In this document: positions 4,598 through 5,891 of the stretch, in pieces
How the letters are laid out: each line of letters begins with the position of its first letter
Numbering within the stretch: the stretch's first letter is position 1
DNA from: Nitrososphaerota archaeon
GTDB lineage: Archaea > Thermoproteota > Nitrososphaeria > Nitrososphaerales > Gagatemarchaeaceae
Length of the DNA stretch: 5,891 bases
Reading direction: 5' to 3'
Assembly: GCA_005877225.1 (NCBI GenBank)
Contig: VBPK01000094.1
Location: 1 to 5,891 of the forward strand
Translations under genes and position numbers: made by a program
The notes under the pieces: generated by a model
Seen by the model: only the letters and a program-made list of their open reading frames with translations
What the model was told of the DNA's origin: nothing
Database searches by the model: none

Positions 4598-5891
4598 GGC
4601 CGCCGCCCCCCTCCTCCTCATCCTTCTAACGATGTTTTTCGTCGACCTGGGCTGGACGCAGGCCCAGGTCGCACCGCAACAACTCGATATCTCGGAGGTG
4701 ATGGTTGGTCTCAGCCCATCGACTCTGGAGCCGGCGAGTCAGGGTTTGCCCGTCTACACCGTAGGCGACGAGCTGTGGGCGGCGTCCCACCTAGGTTCAT
4801 CGCTTAGCGCCTCCCTCTCTTCGCCGAACTTCTCCTCGGGTACCACTCTCGACCCCGGCGCGGTCGCCCTGCTGCATACCTTCCGAGATGCAGATATCGG
4901 CGGGACCTGGAGCCTGCGACTCTCTTCGTCCAACGCGAGCCGAACTGTTGCGGTGCGGTTCGTCAAGCAGAACCAGAGTCTCCTACCAGTGTTGACCGGC
5001 CACCGCTTCTCAAACAGAGGAGACTTGCTGTTGAACTATACAATGAACGCTGGGAGTGCCTACGACATCCAGGCCTGTGTCCTCGGAGAGGAGTTGCCCA
5101 ACACGGTCCAGATCCCGATTCCGAGTGCGATAGGGACCGGCCAGCTGCTGCTCCGGGGGGCCAGGGTCAACGCGACCGTCGCTGTACAGGGGCAGCTCAG
5201 CAGCTCCTCCACCTTCTGGTTTGAGCTCCACCACCTCTACTCATACACAGTCCTCAATTCGAGCGGGCTTCTCGAGAGGGACGTCAAGGTCGCCACCTCC
5301 GCGACGCTCCTGCTCTCCCAGACCGGGAATCCGACTCGTAACGCATCGATTAGAGCCGACGCGCCCATGAGAATTGGCAGATTTTCGCTTAGAGCCTTCT
5401 TCAGAGGCTCCCCTGGCTACTCGAGCTACGAAACCAGCGTCTTGATCCCGGACAGTGCGAGCTGGGTCTGGTTGCGAGGCTGTACATCCACGAAGGACAT
5501 CGTATCTTCGGCATTCTCCTTCGACTTGCCGCTTGGCGCGTCGACGACCGAATGGCCGCGCACGGTCTACACCATGTACAGGTCGTCGGGGGTCGAAGGG
5601 CTATCGCTGGAACCGGTCTCCGTGGCGCCGGCGGTCATAAACGTGGTCGCTGTGCCCTGGCGTGAAAAGATGGCTGCAGCTCGAATCGTTGTAGCCCCGG
5701 GTTCGGAGATCGAAGAACTGAAGATCCTCAACGGAACCATATACCTCACGGCCAGCCACTACCCTCTCCCGCTCAACATTTCTCTTGCCATCGGCAAAGA
5801 GGTCTTCGAGACGCAGACTCTTCAGGTCATGCAGCCCTACTCGATTCAGGAACTCGACGTCCGAGCGGGAAGGTTAGACCTGGTGGCTCGG
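4587..5891 (+). CDS. Large secreted, sequon-rich surface protein (3' end beyond window)
   Basis: The reading frame from GTG 4587 is open without a stop to the last base, giving at least 435 residues. Residues 1-4 (MRGK) are basic, followed by a hydrophobic core (about 5-19, AAAPLLLILLTMFFV) and a polar stretch ending near AQVA (about 26-29), a convincing Sec signal peptide. The remainder has no further TM in view, is rich in Ser, Thr and Val, looks beta-strand dominated and has only two cysteines (164, 299). Nine N-x-S/T sequons (N81, 116, 129, 150, 195, 224, 252, 382, 397) suggest a heavily glycosylated surface protein. The pattern recalls archaeal S-layer-like beta-sandwich proteins (COG1361/CARDB type), but no domain is certain. 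GTG 4587 overlaps the upstream gene by 11 nt; ATG 4632 would cut away most of the signal peptide, so it is disfavoured. A C-terminal anchor may lie downstream. It is probably a client or component of the MoxR-DUF58 system (inference). Confidence 0.5.
   Translation, partial: MRGKAAAPLLLILLTMFFVDLGWTQAQVAPQQLDISEVMVGLSPSTLEPASQGLPVYTVGDELWAASHLGSSLSASLSSPNFSSGTTLDPGAVALLHTFRDADIGGTWSLRLSSSNASRTVAVRFVKQNQSLLPVLTGHRFSNRGDLLLNYTMNAGSAYDIQACVLGEELPNTVQIPIPSAIGTGQLLLRGARVNATVAVQGQLSSSSTFWFELHHLYSYTVLNSSGLLERDVKVATSATLLLSQTGNPTRNASIRADAPMRIGRFSLRAFFRGSPGYSSYETSVLIPDSASWVWLRGCTSTKDIVSSAFSFDLPLGASTTEWPRTVYTMYRSSGVEGLSLEPVSVAPAVINVVAVPWREKMAAARIVVAPGSEIEELKILNGTIYLTASHYPLPLNISLAIGKEVFETQTLQVMQPYSIQELDVRAGRLDLVAR
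4643..4671 (+). repeat. Perfect 10-bp inverted repeat in the signal-peptide region of the last gene
   Basis: The arms are cgacctgggc (4643-4652) and gcccaggtcg (4662-4671), exactly complementary, with a 9-nt spacer. They lie over codons 19-29 of the secreted protein, 56 nt after its GTG. The transcript could form a stable G+C-rich hairpin early in the message. No T-run follows it. It may slow translation around the signal peptide, or be chance in a G+C-rich gene. Confidence 0.5.

Noticed and set aside
1..5891. Search for CRISPR arrays, tRNA/rRNA genes and intact insertion-sequence ends
   Set aside because: No regularly spaced repeats, cloverleaf-like sequence or terminal inverted repeats were seen by eye.

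Overview
The window looks like a G+C-rich archaeal chromosome fragment, probably Thermoproteota/Nitrososphaeria-like, though the lineage is a guess. The pointers are an archaeal-type TnpB remnant, a BRE/TATA-like promoter, GTG and TTG starts, and secreted proteins rich in N-glycosylation sequons that lack a bacterial lipobox.

Layout: bases 1-428 hold the 5' half of a decayed TnpB (IS200/IS605-type) gene on the minus strand, running off the left edge and broken by a frame change near 240-255. Bases 429-520 are a divergent intergenic strip with a TATA-like element. From 521 to the right edge, six plus-strand genes are packed as one apparent operon, mostly with overlapping ends: a secreted beta-rich protein with a carboxypeptidase-regulatory-like repeat and an EF-hand-like loop; a small single-TM protein with a DUF4129-like tail; a MoxR-family AAA+ ATPase; a DUF58 membrane protein; a polytopic membrane protein; and a large secreted protein that is still open at the window end (at least 435 residues).

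How they may work together: MoxR ATPases paired with DUF58 proteins are a widely conserved partnership, often accompanied by DUF4129, transglutaminase-like or von Willebrand factor A proteins, and are generally thought to act as chaperones for maturation of envelope or complexed proteins. Here the cytosolic ATPase, the membrane-anchored DUF58 and DUF4129 proteins and the polytopic protein are flanked by two exported sequon-rich proteins. This suggests a cell-surface assembly or maturation system whose clients are the flanking secreted proteins; that last step is inference.

The points most worth checking are: the DUF58 reading frame continues upstream of its first ordinary start codon with a family-typical N-terminus but no ATG/GTG/TTG, and a perfect 9-bp hairpin sits exactly at that junction; the secreted protein and DUF4129 genes look like two halves of one common architecture; the first secreted protein carries a complete EF-hand-type loop; and a second perfect hairpin lies in the signal-peptide region of the last gene.
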